From: an uncultured Lachnospiraceae bacterium
GTDB lineage: Bacteria; Bacillota; Clostridia; Lachnospirales; Lachnospiraceae
Length of the DNA: 64,000 bases
Direction of reading: 5' to 3'
NCBI GenBank assembly: GCA_958402795.1
Contig: CATXUX010000008.1
Location: forward strand, 1-64,000
Made by a program: the position numbers and the translations under genes. Position 1 is the first letter of the stretch. Each line of letters starts with the position of its first letter. The notes under the pieces were generated by a model. That model saw only the letters and a list, made by a program, of their open reading frames with translations. It was not told where the DNA came from and did not search any database. Below, piece by piece: positions 14,513 to 23,579 of this stretch.

Positions 14513-16303
14513 TTATGCGATCGGTTCAAAATCAGCGGCGCCGTGCTTGCACAGCGGGCAGATGAAGTCGTCCGGCAGCTCATCGCCTTCATAAATGTAG
14601 CCGCAAATCTTGCAGACAAAGCCTTTCTTCCCTTCCGTCTCCGGCTTCGGCTTCACATAATTCTGATAATACGTATACGTCATTGTCTCTGCATTTGAGA
14701 TCACACGTGCCTCTGTAACAGTACAGATAAACATACCATGCGTATCGAGGTCTACGTACTGCTCCACTTTCAGTGACATGAACGAGTTAATGTATCTTGG
14801 CAGGAAAGCCAGTCCATTATCCGAATACAGCGGCTTGATGTTCTTAAACTTGTCTGCGGTTCTTCCGCTCTGGAATCCAAAGTTCTCGAATACAGAAAAC
14901 GGTGCGTCTACAGACAGACAGTTAATGTTCATAATCCCGGTCTGTTTGATCACATGATGGGAATAATTCTCTTTGTTGATCGTAACGGCGATCCGGTTCG
15001 GCGTATTGGTCACCTGCGTCACCGTATTGACGATCAGGCCATTATCTTTCTTTCCGTCATTGGATGTTACAACGTACAGGCCGTATCCGATTTTAAATAA
15101 CGCGGTCAGGTCATTCTTATTCGCGGTCTCATCTCTCTGCGCAAGATAATCGCGGCAAAGCTCTTCCGCCAGCGCTTCCAGTTGTGCATTGCTCTCATCG
15201 TTCAGTGCCGACTTGATCTGAACCGTTGTATCCGTAAATGTCAGCTTCTTACTGTTCTCCAGCATTTTCCGGATCGTCTTTGCAGCCATCGGCGCCCACG
15301 AACCATTTTCCACGATCCCCACAATACGGTTCTGATAGTTTCTCTCCGTCAGATGATCAATAAACTCACGCATAAACGGGAAGATATCGGCATTGTATGT
15401 GGTGGTTGCAAGGATCAGCTTTCCATAACGGAATGCATTTGCCACCGCTTCCGACATATCACAGCGCGCAAGGTCCGTAACAACAACCTTCGGGCACCCC
15501 TTTGCCTTCAGCTTCGCCGCAAGTCCTTCTACCGCCTTTTTTGTGTTCCCATACACGGATGTGTACGCGATCATGATTCCCTCTTCCTCTACCGAATAGG
15601 AAGACCAGGTGTTGTAAAGTCCAAGGTAGTATCCAAGGTTGTCCTTTAATACCGGGCCATGCAGCGGGCAGATGATCTGAATATCCAGTCCGGCTGCTTT
15701 TTTCAGGAGATTCTGCACCTGCGCGCCATATTTTCCGACGATTCCGATATAATAACGCCGCGCCTCATCTGCCCAGTCTTCCTGGACATCCAGCGCTCCG
15801 AACTTGCCGAAGCCGTCTGCCGTAAACAGAACCTTGTCATGACTGTCATAGGTCACGATCACTTCCGGCCAGTGTACCATCGGCGCGCCGATGAACGTAA
15901 GCTCATGCGTCCCGAGAGAGAGCGTATCTCCTTCCTTCACAACAATCTGCCGGTCTGCAAAATCTGTTCCGAAAAACTGCTTCATCATGGCAAATGCCTT
16001 CGCAGATGAAACGATCGTAGTGTCCTTATACACGTTCATAAAATTTGCAATATTGGCAGAATGATCCGGTTCCATATGCTGAACGATCAAATAATCCGGC
16101 TTACGCGAACCTAAAACCGCCTGAATATTGTCCAGCCACTCGTGCGTAAACCGCGCGTCTACCGTATCAAATACTGCAGTCTTCTCATCCAGAACCACAT
16201 AAGAATTATAGGACATGCCGTTCGGAACCGCATACTGTCCTTCAAACAGATCAATCTCATGGTCATTTACACCTACATACCTGATGTCTTTTGAAATCTC
16301 CAT
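14513..16303 (-). CDS. Flavodiiron protein with flavin reductase and rubredoxin domains
   Basis: A 596-residue multidomain O2/NO reductase. Residues about 1-250 are a metallo-beta-lactamase-like diiron domain (QHMEPDHSAN, later CPLHGPV). About 255-395 is flavodoxin (MIAYTSVYGNTKKAVEGLA). About 405-555 is an FMN-binding flavin reductase domain (TNTPNRIAVTINKENYS), and the last ~35 residues are rubredoxin with two CxxC pairs (CKICGYIYEG, CPLCKHG). This fusion carries the whole electron chain from NAD(P)H to the diiron site in one chain and protects anaerobes from O2 and NO. Its promoter is TTGACC-17-TATGAT (16361-16366 and 16338-16343), back to back with the Crp/Fnr gene. Confidence 0.93.
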   Translation of the reverse strand: MEISKDIRYVGVNDHEIDLFEGQYAVPNGMSYNSYVVLDEKTAVFDTVDARFTHEWLDNIQAVLGSRKPDYLIVQHMEPDHSANIANFMNVYKDTTIVSSAKAFAMMKQFFGTDFADRQIVVKEGDTLSLGTHELTFIGAPMVHWPEVIVTYDSHDKVLFTADGFGKFGALDVQEDWADEARRYYIGIVGKYGAQVQNLLKKAAGLDIQIICPLHGPVLKDNLGYYLGLYNTWSSYSVEEEGIMIAYTSVYGNTKKAVEGLAAKLKAKGCPKVVVTDLARCDMSEAVANAFRYGKLILATTTYNADIFPFMREFIDHLTERNYQNRIVGIVENGSWAPMAAKTIRKMLENSKKLTFTDTTVQIKSALNDESNAQLEALAEELCRDYLAQRDETANKNDLTALFKIGYGLYVVTSNDGKKDNGLIVNTVTQVTNTPNRIAVTINKENYSHHVIKQTGIMNINCLSVDAPFSVFENFGFQSGRTADKFKNIKPLYSDNGLAFLPRYINSFMSLKVEQYVDLDTHGMFICTVTEARVISNAETMTYTYYQNYVKPKPETEGKKGFVCKICGYIYEGDELPDDFICPLCKHGAADFEPIA

Positions 16304-16337
16304 AAATCATTTCTCTCCTTTATTTTCTGCTGATGTC

Positions 16338-16412
16338 ATCATAGCACGGCAAAACAATTCGGTCAATAATATGGATTATTTTATTGACAATAGATAGACA
16401 AATACTTATAAT
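16338..16412. promoter_or_regulatory. Divergent promoters sharing one palindrome
   Basis: Plus strand: -35 TTGACA (16384-16389), 17 bp, -10 TATAAT (16407-16412) for the Crp/Fnr gene. Minus strand: -35 TTGACC (16361-16366), 17 bp, -10 TATGAT (16338-16343) for the flavodiiron gene. The inverted repeat GTCAATAA (16362-16369) / TTATTGAC (16381-16388) covers both -35 boxes and is a likely operator for the Crp/Fnr protein. Confidence 0.75.
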
Positions 16413-16453
16413 ACATTTTGAAAAGTGTATCAAATGAGACATATGGGGGCGTC

Positions 16454-17104
16454 ATGAATCTGACAGAAATCCAGCGAGGCGTATTAAATAACTGTTTTTT
16501 ATTCCGGTCGTTGACGGAAGAACAGCGGCAGAGCCTTTTTGAAGGTCTGACCGTGGTCCTGTTCCGAAAAGGGGAAGCGATCTACACGCAGCGCAGTTTC
16601 CGGCATTCGCTCGGGATCGTTGTGGAGGGAGAAGCGGCTGTTCTGAAAGAGAACGGTGCTCTGCTCAATCTGCTGGAACCGGGGAGCTGTTTCGGAGCGG
16701 CCGCTTTATTTGCTCCGGCGGAGGAATACGTTACGATCGTACAGGCTCACAAAGCCTGCAGGGTTGTGTTTCTCACGGACGAAGAGTTAACGCTCTTGTT
16801 TCGGAAATATCCGGAAATGGCGATGGACTACATTACGTTCCTGTCCGGAAGAATCCAGTTTCTGAATCGCAAGATCGACAGCTTTACAACGCCCTCGGCG
16901 GAGGACGCCGTCTGGCAGTGGATCCGGTCGCATGCAGATCCGAATGGAACGGTCTGCGTACGGGAAGGATTTGCCCGGCTTGCAAAGGAGCTCAATATCG
17001 GAAGAGCGACACTGTACCGCAGTCTGGCACGGCTGGAAGAAGAACAGCGGATTCAGAAAAGCGGCGCCGAGATTCAGATTCTGCCGGATCAGATTCAGAC
17101 ATGA
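16454..17104 (+). CDS. Crp/Fnr-family transcriptional regulator
   Basis: A 216-residue protein with an N-terminal cyclic-nucleotide-binding-like beta barrel (about 15-125, with GIVVEGEAAVL and LEPGSCFGAAALF), a dimer helix, and a C-terminal winged helix (about 150-210, LAKELNIGRATLYRSLARLEEE). It lacks an Fnr-type N-terminal cysteine cluster, so it may sense heme, NO or another ligand as in related clostridial regulators (inference). The ATG at 16454 is chosen because the promoter -10 at 16407-16412 puts the transcript start near 16419; an earlier in-frame ATG at 16418 would lie at the transcript start. It probably controls the divergent flavodiiron gene. Confidence 0.88.
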   Translation: MNLTEIQRGVLNNCFLFRSLTEEQRQSLFEGLTVVLFRKGEAIYTQRSFRHSLGIVVEGEAAVLKENGALLNLLEPGSCFGAAALFAPAEEYVTIVQAHKACRVVFLTDEELTLLFRKYPEMAMDYITFLSGRIQFLNRKIDSFTTPSAEDAVWQWIRSHADPNGTVCVREGFARLAKELNIGRATLYRSLARLEEEQRIQKSGAEIQILPDQIQT

Positions 17105-17145
17105 CCGTTGTGTCTCATACGATTTAAAGCAGAATGGAGGATATT

Positions 17146-18219
17146 ATGAAAAAGAAATTCACAGCATGGCTTTTAGCCGCTGCCATGGTTGTTACGATGG
17201 CGGCATGCAGCAGCACACAGGAAAGCAGTGAAACAGAAGATTCTTCACAGCAGACTACATCTGAAGAGTCTGGTTCCGACACTACTTCTTCTGAAGATAC
17301 GGACTCTGCGGAAAAGGTTGACGTACAGATTGCCGCCCTGAACGGGCCGACTGCTCTGGGAATGCTCAAGATGATGCATGATGCAGAAGAAGGCGATACG
17401 CCTGACAACTATGAATTTACAATCGCAGGTTCGGCAGATGAGATTCTCGGCAATATCATTCAGGGCGAGTTCGACATTGCGGCAGTTCCGACGAACGTTG
17501 CGGCTACTTTGTATAATAAGACCGAAGGAGATGTACAGCTTGCGGCCCTGAATACGCTCGGCGTGCTGTACTGCGTCGAGATCGGAGACAGCGTACACAG
17601 CATTTCCGACCTTGCGGGAAAAACCGTTTACAATCTCGGAAAGGGTTCTACGCCGGAATACGCCTTAAACTATCTTCTCCGTGAAAATGGACTGGATCCG
17701 GATACCGACCTGACTGTCGAATATAAATCCGAGGCATCCGAGGTGGCGTCTCTGATGGCGAACGGCGAAGGAAGTATTGCGATTCTTCCGCAGCCTTTCG
17801 TGACAAGTCTTCTGTCGCAGAATGAAAATGTACGGGTTGCCCTTGACCTCACGGAAGAATGGGATAAAGTCGGAAACGGAAGCACCCTGACGATGGGATC
17901 TATCGTAGTTCAGAAGAAGTTTGCCGAGGAGCAGCCGGAGGCGCTTGCCCGGTTCATGGAAGCATATGCGGCGTCCGTCGAATTTACAAACGGATCCGAT
18001 ACGCTGGAAACGGCGGCACAGTATGCGGAAGATTTTGACATCCTGAAAAAGGCGGTTGCCGTAAAAGCGATTCCCGAGTGCAATATCGTGTTCAAGACCG
18101 GAGATGAGATGAAGACGATCGCCGGTGGTTTCCTTGAGGTACTGTATAACGCAGATCCGTCCTCCGTGGGCGGTGCCCTGCCGGATGATGCATTCTACTA
18201 CGATTATGAAGCAGACTAA
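17146..18219 (+). CDS. ABC transporter substrate-binding lipoprotein (SsuA/NMT1-like)
   Basis: A 357-residue lipoprotein: signal MKKKFTAWLLAAAMVVTMAAC (lipobox MAAC), then a Ser/Thr/Glu-rich linker, then a periplasmic-binding fold of the nitrate/sulfonate/thiamine-precursor type (VQIAALNGPTALGMLKMM; GEFDIAAVPTNVAATLYNK; GSIAILPQPFVTSLL). GGAGGATATT precedes the ATG at 17146. It is followed by its permease (14-bp overlap) and ATPase, so the three genes form one importer. The substrate is unknown; 41 bp separate it from the Crp/Fnr gene, so they may be cotranscribed. Confidence 0.88.
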   Translation: MKKKFTAWLLAAAMVVTMAACSSTQESSETEDSSQQTTSEESGSDTTSSEDTDSAEKVDVQIAALNGPTALGMLKMMHDAEEGDTPDNYEFTIAGSADEILGNIIQGEFDIAAVPTNVAATLYNKTEGDVQLAALNTLGVLYCVEIGDSVHSISDLAGKTVYNLGKGSTPEYALNYLLRENGLDPDTDLTVEYKSEASEVASLMANGEGSIAILPQPFVTSLLSQNENVRVALDLTEEWDKVGNGSTLTMGSIVVQKKFAEEQPEALARFMEAYAASVEFTNGSDTLETAAQYAEDFDILKKAVAVKAIPECNIVFKTGDEMKTIAGGFLEVLYNADPSSVGGALPDDAFYYDYEAD

Positions 18220-19075
18220 AAAACAATGGAAACATACCGCCGGGCGGCTGGGCGTGATTTTATTCTGGCTCGCCGTCTGGCAGCTCATTTACAAATGTGT
18301 GGGGAGGGATCTTCTGTTCGCCTCCCCCGTTTCCGTATTCCGGCGGATTACGGAACTCGCCGTGACAAGGGATTTCTGGCGGATCATCCTCACCTCGCTT
18401 TGCCGGATCATGTCCGGATTCCTTTTGGGACTCCTTTTCGGTTCCATACTCGGCATCATCACAGCCAGATGGGAGCCGGTGCATCAACTGCTAAAGCTGC
18501 CCCTAAGTATCATAAAAGCAACCCCCGTTGCTTCTTTTGTCATTCTGGCGCTGGTCTGGATCAGCGGGACAAACCTGAGCACATTTATCTCCTTCCTCAT
18601 GGTTCTGCCCATCATCCAGGAAAATGTACACCAGGGAGTGAAGCATTATGATCCGCTTCTTTTGGAGGTTGCGAAAGTATATCGTCTGGGCCGGGTGAAG
18701 ACCCTCCGCACCGTATATCTGCCCGCCGTGACGCCATATTTTCTTTCCGCCTGCCGGGTCGCCATCGGGTTTGCCTGGAAATCCGGGATCGCCGGAGAGG
18801 TTCTTGCAATCCCGAAGGACGCCATCGGCACACAGCTCTATCATGCGAAGATTTATCTGGAAACAACAGACCTCTTTGCATGGACCGCCGTCATCGTCCT
18901 GCTGTCCGTTCTGATCGAAAAGATTTTTACAAAACTGCTGGAAACCGCCGCAACACGATGGAACGGAAATTACCACAGCGGCACGCAGGAATCTGTTCAG
19001 GAACGTGCAGAATATCATGAAAAAACACAGGAAATCGTAAGGGAGGACTCCGCAGATGAAAATTACGGTGAATGA
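18206..19075 (+). CDS. ABC transporter permease (SsuC-like)
   Basis: A 289-residue permease with about six helices and the EAA-type cytoplasmic loop (LLEVAKVYRLGRVKTLRTVYLPA, positions about 155-180) that docks the ATPase. It is of the nitrate/sulfonate/taurine class. The start at 18206 (MKQTKKQWKHT) lies within the 3' end of the binding-protein gene; the frame is open further upstream but those codons are a shadow of that gene. The 3' end overlaps the ATPase gene by 20 bp. The C-terminal ~35 residues are polar and probably cytoplasmic. Confidence 0.88.
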   Translation: MKQTKKQWKHTAGRLGVILFWLAVWQLIYKCVGRDLLFASPVSVFRRITELAVTRDFWRIILTSLCRIMSGFLLGLLFGSILGIITARWEPVHQLLKLPLSIIKATPVASFVILALVWISGTNLSTFISFLMVLPIIQENVHQGVKHYDPLLLEVAKVYRLGRVKTLRTVYLPAVTPYFLSACRVAIGFAWKSGIAGEVLAIPKDAIGTQLYHAKIYLETTDLFAWTAVIVLLSVLIEKIFTKLLETAATRWNGNYHSGTQESVQERAEYHEKTQEIVREDSADENYGE

Positions 19076-19631
19076 CATTTCTTTCTCCTATGGAACACAG
19101 ACGGTACTCTCGCATGTCAGTCTGGCTTTTTCCAGTGAGCATCCGGTCGTCCTGACCGGCAGCTCCGGCCGTGGAAAGACAACTCTTCTGCGTCTCCTTG
19201 CCGGCCTGCAGATCCCGCAGAATGGGCACATTGACGGCATTACTTCGGAAACACGTATTTCTGTTCTGTTTCAGGAAGACCGGCTTTTCCCGCAGCTTTC
19301 CATCTATAAGAACCTGGAGCTTATCCGGCCGGGACTTTCCATGGAGACTGCCGCCCGGATCCTTGCACAGTTGAATCTGGATCAGAAGATACTGAATATG
19401 TTTCCCCGGGAACTTTCCGGAGGGATGCGCCGCCGGACTGCCCTGGCAAGAGCGCTTCTGTTCGAATCGGATGTGCTTCTTCTGGACGAACCGTTTCAGG
19501 GACTGGATGCTGCAACACATCAAATGGCTCTGGAAGCGATCCGGAAATGGAAAAAGGATCGTCCGCTTCTGCTGGTCTCCCACACCCCGTCCGATGCAGA
19601 GACGCTTGACGCGGAAATTGTAAAAATATAA
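19056..19631 (+). CDS. ABC transporter ATP-binding protein (SsuB-like, short)
   Basis: A 191-residue ATPase with Walker A GSSGRGKTTLL, Q-loop FQEDRLFPQL, signature LSGGMRRRTALARALL, Walker B VLLLDEPFQGLD and H-loop LLVSHTPSDAE. It is about 50 residues shorter than common SsuB proteins, ending soon after the H-loop, but all catalytic motifs are present. It energises the importer encoded just upstream. A terminator follows at 19642-19688. Confidence 0.9.
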   Translation: MKITVNDISFSYGTQTVLSHVSLAFSSEHPVVLTGSSGRGKTTLLRLLAGLQIPQNGHIDGITSETRISVLFQEDRLFPQLSIYKNLELIRPGLSMETAARILAQLNLDQKILNMFPRELSGGMRRRTALARALLFESDVLLLDEPFQGLDAATHQMALEAIRKWKKDRPLLLVSHTPSDAETLDAEIVKI

Positions 19632-19641
19632 CGTCAAAAAG

Positions 19642-19688
19642 CGGAGGCAAACGCGGCGTTTCTGCCTCTTTTGCCTCCGTTGTTTTTT
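19642..19688. terminator. Bidirectional terminator
   Basis: Stem CGGAGGCAAA / TTTTGCCTCCG with an interrupted loop, followed by TTGTTTTTTTC on the plus strand. It separates the importer operon from the convergent exporter gene. Confidence 0.8.
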
Positions 19689-19701
19689 TCCTCTTTTTTC
19701 T

Positions 19702-22700
19702 TTACTCAGATCTGAGCGCTGTCACAGGATCGCTCTTCGCCGCCTTTCCGGACGGAAGCAGACCGCTCAGCACGGTAAGTCCCACACTCAGCAGGATCAG
19801 AATCACTGCGGCGGTCGCCGGGAGCGACGCGTTGATCGCATCTGTCTCTGCCAGATGATGGATCAGCGCATTTCCGGGGATGAGCAACAACAAGGTCAGT
19901 CCGATCCCCATCAGGCCCGCGCACAGTCCGATGATGAACGTTTCTGCGTTGAACACCTGAGAAATGTTCCTCTTCGACGCCCCCATAGCGCGGAGAATGC
20001 CGATTTCCTTTCTCCGTTCCAGTACGCTGATGTAAGTGATGACTCCGATCATGATCGAGGAAACGACCAGCGAGATCGCCACAAACGCGATCAGCACATA
20101 GCTGACAACGTCTACAATGTCCGTCACCGAAGACATCAGTGTTCCAACCATATCGGTATACGTGATCACCCGATCCTCTTTTCCCTCTTTCTCCATCCTG
20201 CTGTTATAGTCATCCAGAATGGATACAATCTGCTCCTTACTTTCAAAGTCCTTCGGATAGATTGCGATTTCCGTCGGCTCGTCAAAATCCGCATATCCCA
20301 GCTTCTGCAGGTTCCCTTCATAACTTGCTGACGCGCCGGAATTCATCGACATCATCAGCTCCCGCAGTTCCTCGCCATCAAGATTCATCTTGAATGCGTC
20401 CGCAAATGCATCCCCGTCAATCTTGATCGCGTTTTCCAGTTTTGTGCCAAGTGTACTCATCGACTGCTGCATCGCCGTCTGGATCCCGGATGCAAGCTGA
20501 TCCATCATCTGGCCGACTGCATTGCCGATCTGCGTCTCCAGTGTACTGCCGATCGCAGTTCCGTAAGAACCCATCACTTCCTGCATATATGCCTGCACAG
20601 AGGAAGAAACCTGCTCCGTCAGACTGCCCGTATCAATCATCGTGCCAAGTCCGTCCGCCAGCTTCTGCTGTGCGTCTGCGGTTGCAAGATACTCCATAAA
20701 ATAATCGCCCATCTTCGTTGGATCCGGCAGACCGTTCTCTGCCGCATAACTCTGGTAACCTGCCACGATATCCGAGGCAAGCGCCGTAAGCTGTGCTTCT
20801 GTGATCTCGATACTTTGATCCAGCTTCAGATTCTCTGCCGCCCAGGTATCCAGAATGGCGCCTGCCTGCGGCGTCTGAAGGTATTCCGCCAGATACGCGC
20901 CAAACTGGTCCGCGTCGGTATACCCCATCTCTTCCGCATAATCCTGATACCCATACATCACCGTCTGAACCAGCTCTGAGAGCTGATCGGTCGAAACGGT
21001 AAGATCTCCGTTTGCCTGAATGATCTGACGGATATGATCACAGAGGATCTGCTTTGCCGCATCCGTTTTCAGATACGCAGTAAACGTCTCCCCCAGCTTT
21101 GAGTAATCCGCCTGCGGATTTGCCGCCGCATATGCCTGATATCCTTCCAGAAGTCCGGATACCAGCTTTTTCAGATCTTCTGACGACGCGTTCACTTTGA
21201 TGCTTCCCATCAGGTCGCTCATACTCACCTGCGGCATATCCGGAAGGCTGATCTGAACAGACGACAGATTGATTGCGTCCGAAAGGTCGATGGTCTGCGC
21301 CGTGCCGGAAAATGCACCGGAGAGATCAAAAGAACCCGTATCTCCCAGATCCGCAAATGCATCCGTGTCGATCTGAAATGCGCGTTCCAGCGCGGCCTCG
21401 TCAACCTCAAACATCGTACTGGGATCAAAATTGTTCTGGCTGTTTTTGCTGTTGAACGCTTCTCCGGTAAATACATCGGTTTCTGCGTCTGCAAGCTGCT
21501 TTTTCACGATCTCACTTTCTGCCGCCTGCGCTGCGACATGCTCTGTGAGAGAATAAGGATAATTGATCCCTGTGGAAAGCGCCGCTCCGTTCGCCTCCTC
21601 CGACAATTGCACGATTCCAACGATCGTCAGCGCCTCGCCATTCTCCACCAGCTGCTTCATATACGCTTCATCTTCGGATTTATCCACCCAGGTATTATAC
21701 TGGCTGTCATACTGGTAGTAATCCGCACTGTCCACCAGCTTAAACTCTGTTCCGAGGATATCGTCATATGTATAAGTTCCCATATCGCCCGGATCATCAA
21801 TTTCTTCTTCTTTGATAAACTGCTGGATCATCTCCTCCAGTTCCATCGAGTCCCGAAGTCCCAGCGTATATAACAGGAAATCACTGATCCCGCCGGATGC
21901 ACTCAGCACAAGGACGCACTCGTCATAGCTTTCCGGCCAGCGTCCTGCCCTTACATCGTACTGTTTCTTATACAGATTTTCATTTTCCGGCATCTCATAG
22001 AATACATTTGTACTCATCATCGATGACACCATACTGCTGGAGCTGACGCCGGATCCGATCCCGAGAGCGCTAAATGAGTTATCCGGATTGACCTGATGCA
22101 CCGAGTCCCCGTCATCGCGGAAAATCTGCGGCGTAACATCGTAGCTGTATTCCACGGCATTGGCGTATTGCTCTACGCCACTCTTCCCACTGTCCAGATA
22201 AGTTTTCAACGACGCAAGATCATTACTGTCCATCGTAGAAAACATATTTGTCACAAGCTGCATAACACGGATCTCGCCGGAATCCCCGCTGCCGTCCTCA
22301 TCTCCGCTTTGTCCGCCGTCCGTATCCCCGTCTGTATCTTCCCCGCTGTCCGTGCCGGTCTGGTTCTGAACCGCCATGGATGTCAGGTCAAATCCTGTAC
22401 TCTGGATCTGCAGCGGATATTCGGAGAGGGTTTCTTCCTCGATGGACTGAATATAGTCGTTCACGCCGTTGGACAGCGACAGGATTGCCGCGATCCCGAT
22501 GATACCGATCGAACCCGCAAACGCCGTCAGGATTGTTCTCGCTTTTTTTGTCTTCAAATTGTTAAAACTAAGCGACAGCGCCGTGAGAAAGTTCATGGAA
22601 GACTTTCCCATATTTTTATGTTCCGCAACTTCTGTTTCTTCCTCTTTGATCTCCAGCGGATCCGTATCCGACAGAATATGACCGTCCCGGAGATTTACGA

Positions 22701-23328
22701 TCCGGGTTGCATACTTCTCGGCCAGCTCCGGATTATGTGTGACCATCACGACAAGACGGTCCTTTGCGACCTCCTTTAGCAGTTCCATCACCTGTACACT
22801 CGTATCACTGTCCAGCGCTCCGGTCGGCTCATCTGCAAGCAGGATATCCGGATTATTCACCAGCGCACGTGCAATCGCCACCCGCTGCATCTGACCTCCG
22901 GACATCTGGTTCGGCTTCTTATAGATCTGCTCTCCCAGTCCGACCTTTTCCAGCGCTTCCACCGCCCGCTGCTTCCGCTCCTTTCCTGAAATTCCGGAAA
23001 TGGTAAGTGCCAGCTCCACATTGGAAAGCACGTTCTGGTGGGGGATCAGATTATAACTCTGGAATACGAACCCGATCGTATGATTCCGATAGGAATCCCA
23101 GTCCCTGTCTGTATATTTCTTTGTAGAAATCCCATTGATAATAAGGTCTCCGCTGTCATACCGGTCCAATCCGCCGATGATGTTGAGCAGGGTTGTCTTT
23201 CCGGAGCCACTGGGCCCCAAGATCGCCACAAATTCATTATCCCTCAGATTCAGACTTACCTGATCCAGTGCTTTCTGAACCAGATTTCCGGTCTTATATT
23301 CCTTGCAGATATCCTTTATCTGAAGCAT
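19702..23328 (-). CDS. MacB-like ABC exporter/FtsX-type fusion with large repeated extracellular domain
   Basis: A 1208-residue protein. Residues 1-230 are an ABC ATPase (GPSGSGKTTLLNII, SGGQMQRVAIARALV, ILLADEPTGALD, HNPE). A first membrane helix (about 262-285) is followed by a ~720-residue extracellular region and then three C-terminal helices of the FtsX domain (about 1060-1200). This is the MacB/LolE-type mechanotransmission family. The extracellular part has at least three related units of about 80-90 residues, each starting GYQxYAxxx and ending YLxTxxAxxxL (near residues 735, 795 and 855). It has no C39 peptidase domain, so it is not a LanT. The substrate is unknown. It has its own promoter region and a shared terminator. 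Confidence 0.85.
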   Translation of the reverse strand: MLQIKDICKEYKTGNLVQKALDQVSLNLRDNEFVAILGPSGSGKTTLLNIIGGLDRYDSGDLIINGISTKKYTDRDWDSYRNHTIGFVFQSYNLIPHQNVLSNVELALTISGISGKERKQRAVEALEKVGLGEQIYKKPNQMSGGQMQRVAIARALVNNPDILLADEPTGALDSDTSVQVMELLKEVAKDRLVVMVTHNPELAEKYATRIVNLRDGHILSDTDPLEIKEEETEVAEHKNMGKSSMNFLTALSLSFNNLKTKKARTILTAFAGSIGIIGIAAILSLSNGVNDYIQSIEEETLSEYPLQIQSTGFDLTSMAVQNQTGTDSGEDTDGDTDGGQSGDEDGSGDSGEIRVMQLVTNMFSTMDSNDLASLKTYLDSGKSGVEQYANAVEYSYDVTPQIFRDDGDSVHQVNPDNSFSALGIGSGVSSSSMVSSMMSTNVFYEMPENENLYKKQYDVRAGRWPESYDECVLVLSASGGISDFLLYTLGLRDSMELEEMIQQFIKEEEIDDPGDMGTYTYDDILGTEFKLVDSADYYQYDSQYNTWVDKSEDEAYMKQLVENGEALTIVGIVQLSEEANGAALSTGINYPYSLTEHVAAQAAESEIVKKQLADAETDVFTGEAFNSKNSQNNFDPSTMFEVDEAALERAFQIDTDAFADLGDTGSFDLSGAFSGTAQTIDLSDAINLSSVQISLPDMPQVSMSDLMGSIKVNASSEDLKKLVSGLLEGYQAYAAANPQADYSKLGETFTAYLKTDAAKQILCDHIRQIIQANGDLTVSTDQLSELVQTVMYGYQDYAEEMGYTDADQFGAYLAEYLQTPQAGAILDTWAAENLKLDQSIEITEAQLTALASDIVAGYQSYAAENGLPDPTKMGDYFMEYLATADAQQKLADGLGTMIDTGSLTEQVSSSVQAYMQEVMGSYGTAIGSTLETQIGNAVGQMMDQLASGIQTAMQQSMSTLGTKLENAIKIDGDAFADAFKMNLDGEELRELMMSMNSGASASYEGNLQKLGYADFDEPTEIAIYPKDFESKEQIVSILDDYNSRMEKEGKEDRVITYTDMVGTLMSSVTDIVDVVSYVLIAFVAISLVVSSIMIGVITYISVLERRKEIGILRAMGASKRNISQVFNAETFIIGLCAGLMGIGLTLLLLIPGNALIHHLAETDAINASLPATAAVILILLSVGLTVLSGLLPSGKAAKSDPVTALRSE

Positions 23329-23486
23329 ATAATAACCACCTTTCTTCTTTTTCTGAACGCCCCCTCCGTTTCATGTTTATAAGTATACACGATATGACGG
23401 ATTTTTGAACCTTTTTTTTCGAAAATCTTCCTTTTTAAATGGAAAGAATGCTTCTCTCAAAATGCTTCTCCAAAACTATTTTTCTG

Positions 23487-23515
23487 TTGACTTTAACGTG
23501 GTAAATTGATAATAT
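23487..23515 (+). promoter_or_regulatory. Promoter of the amino-acid ABC operon
   Basis: -35 TTGACT (23487-23492), 17-bp spacer, -10 TAATAT (23510-23515), about 60 nt before the first gene. Confidence 0.65.
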
Positions 23516-23579
23516 GTTGATGTGTCGTTTTTTCATACGATCTACAGATATTTTATACATAATGGGAGGGTATATGATT

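Noticed and set aside
19702..23328. The MacB-like exporter as the missing LanT
   Set aside because: It has no C39 peptidase domain, has the FtsX layout, and is 10 kb from LanM on an unrelated transcript.
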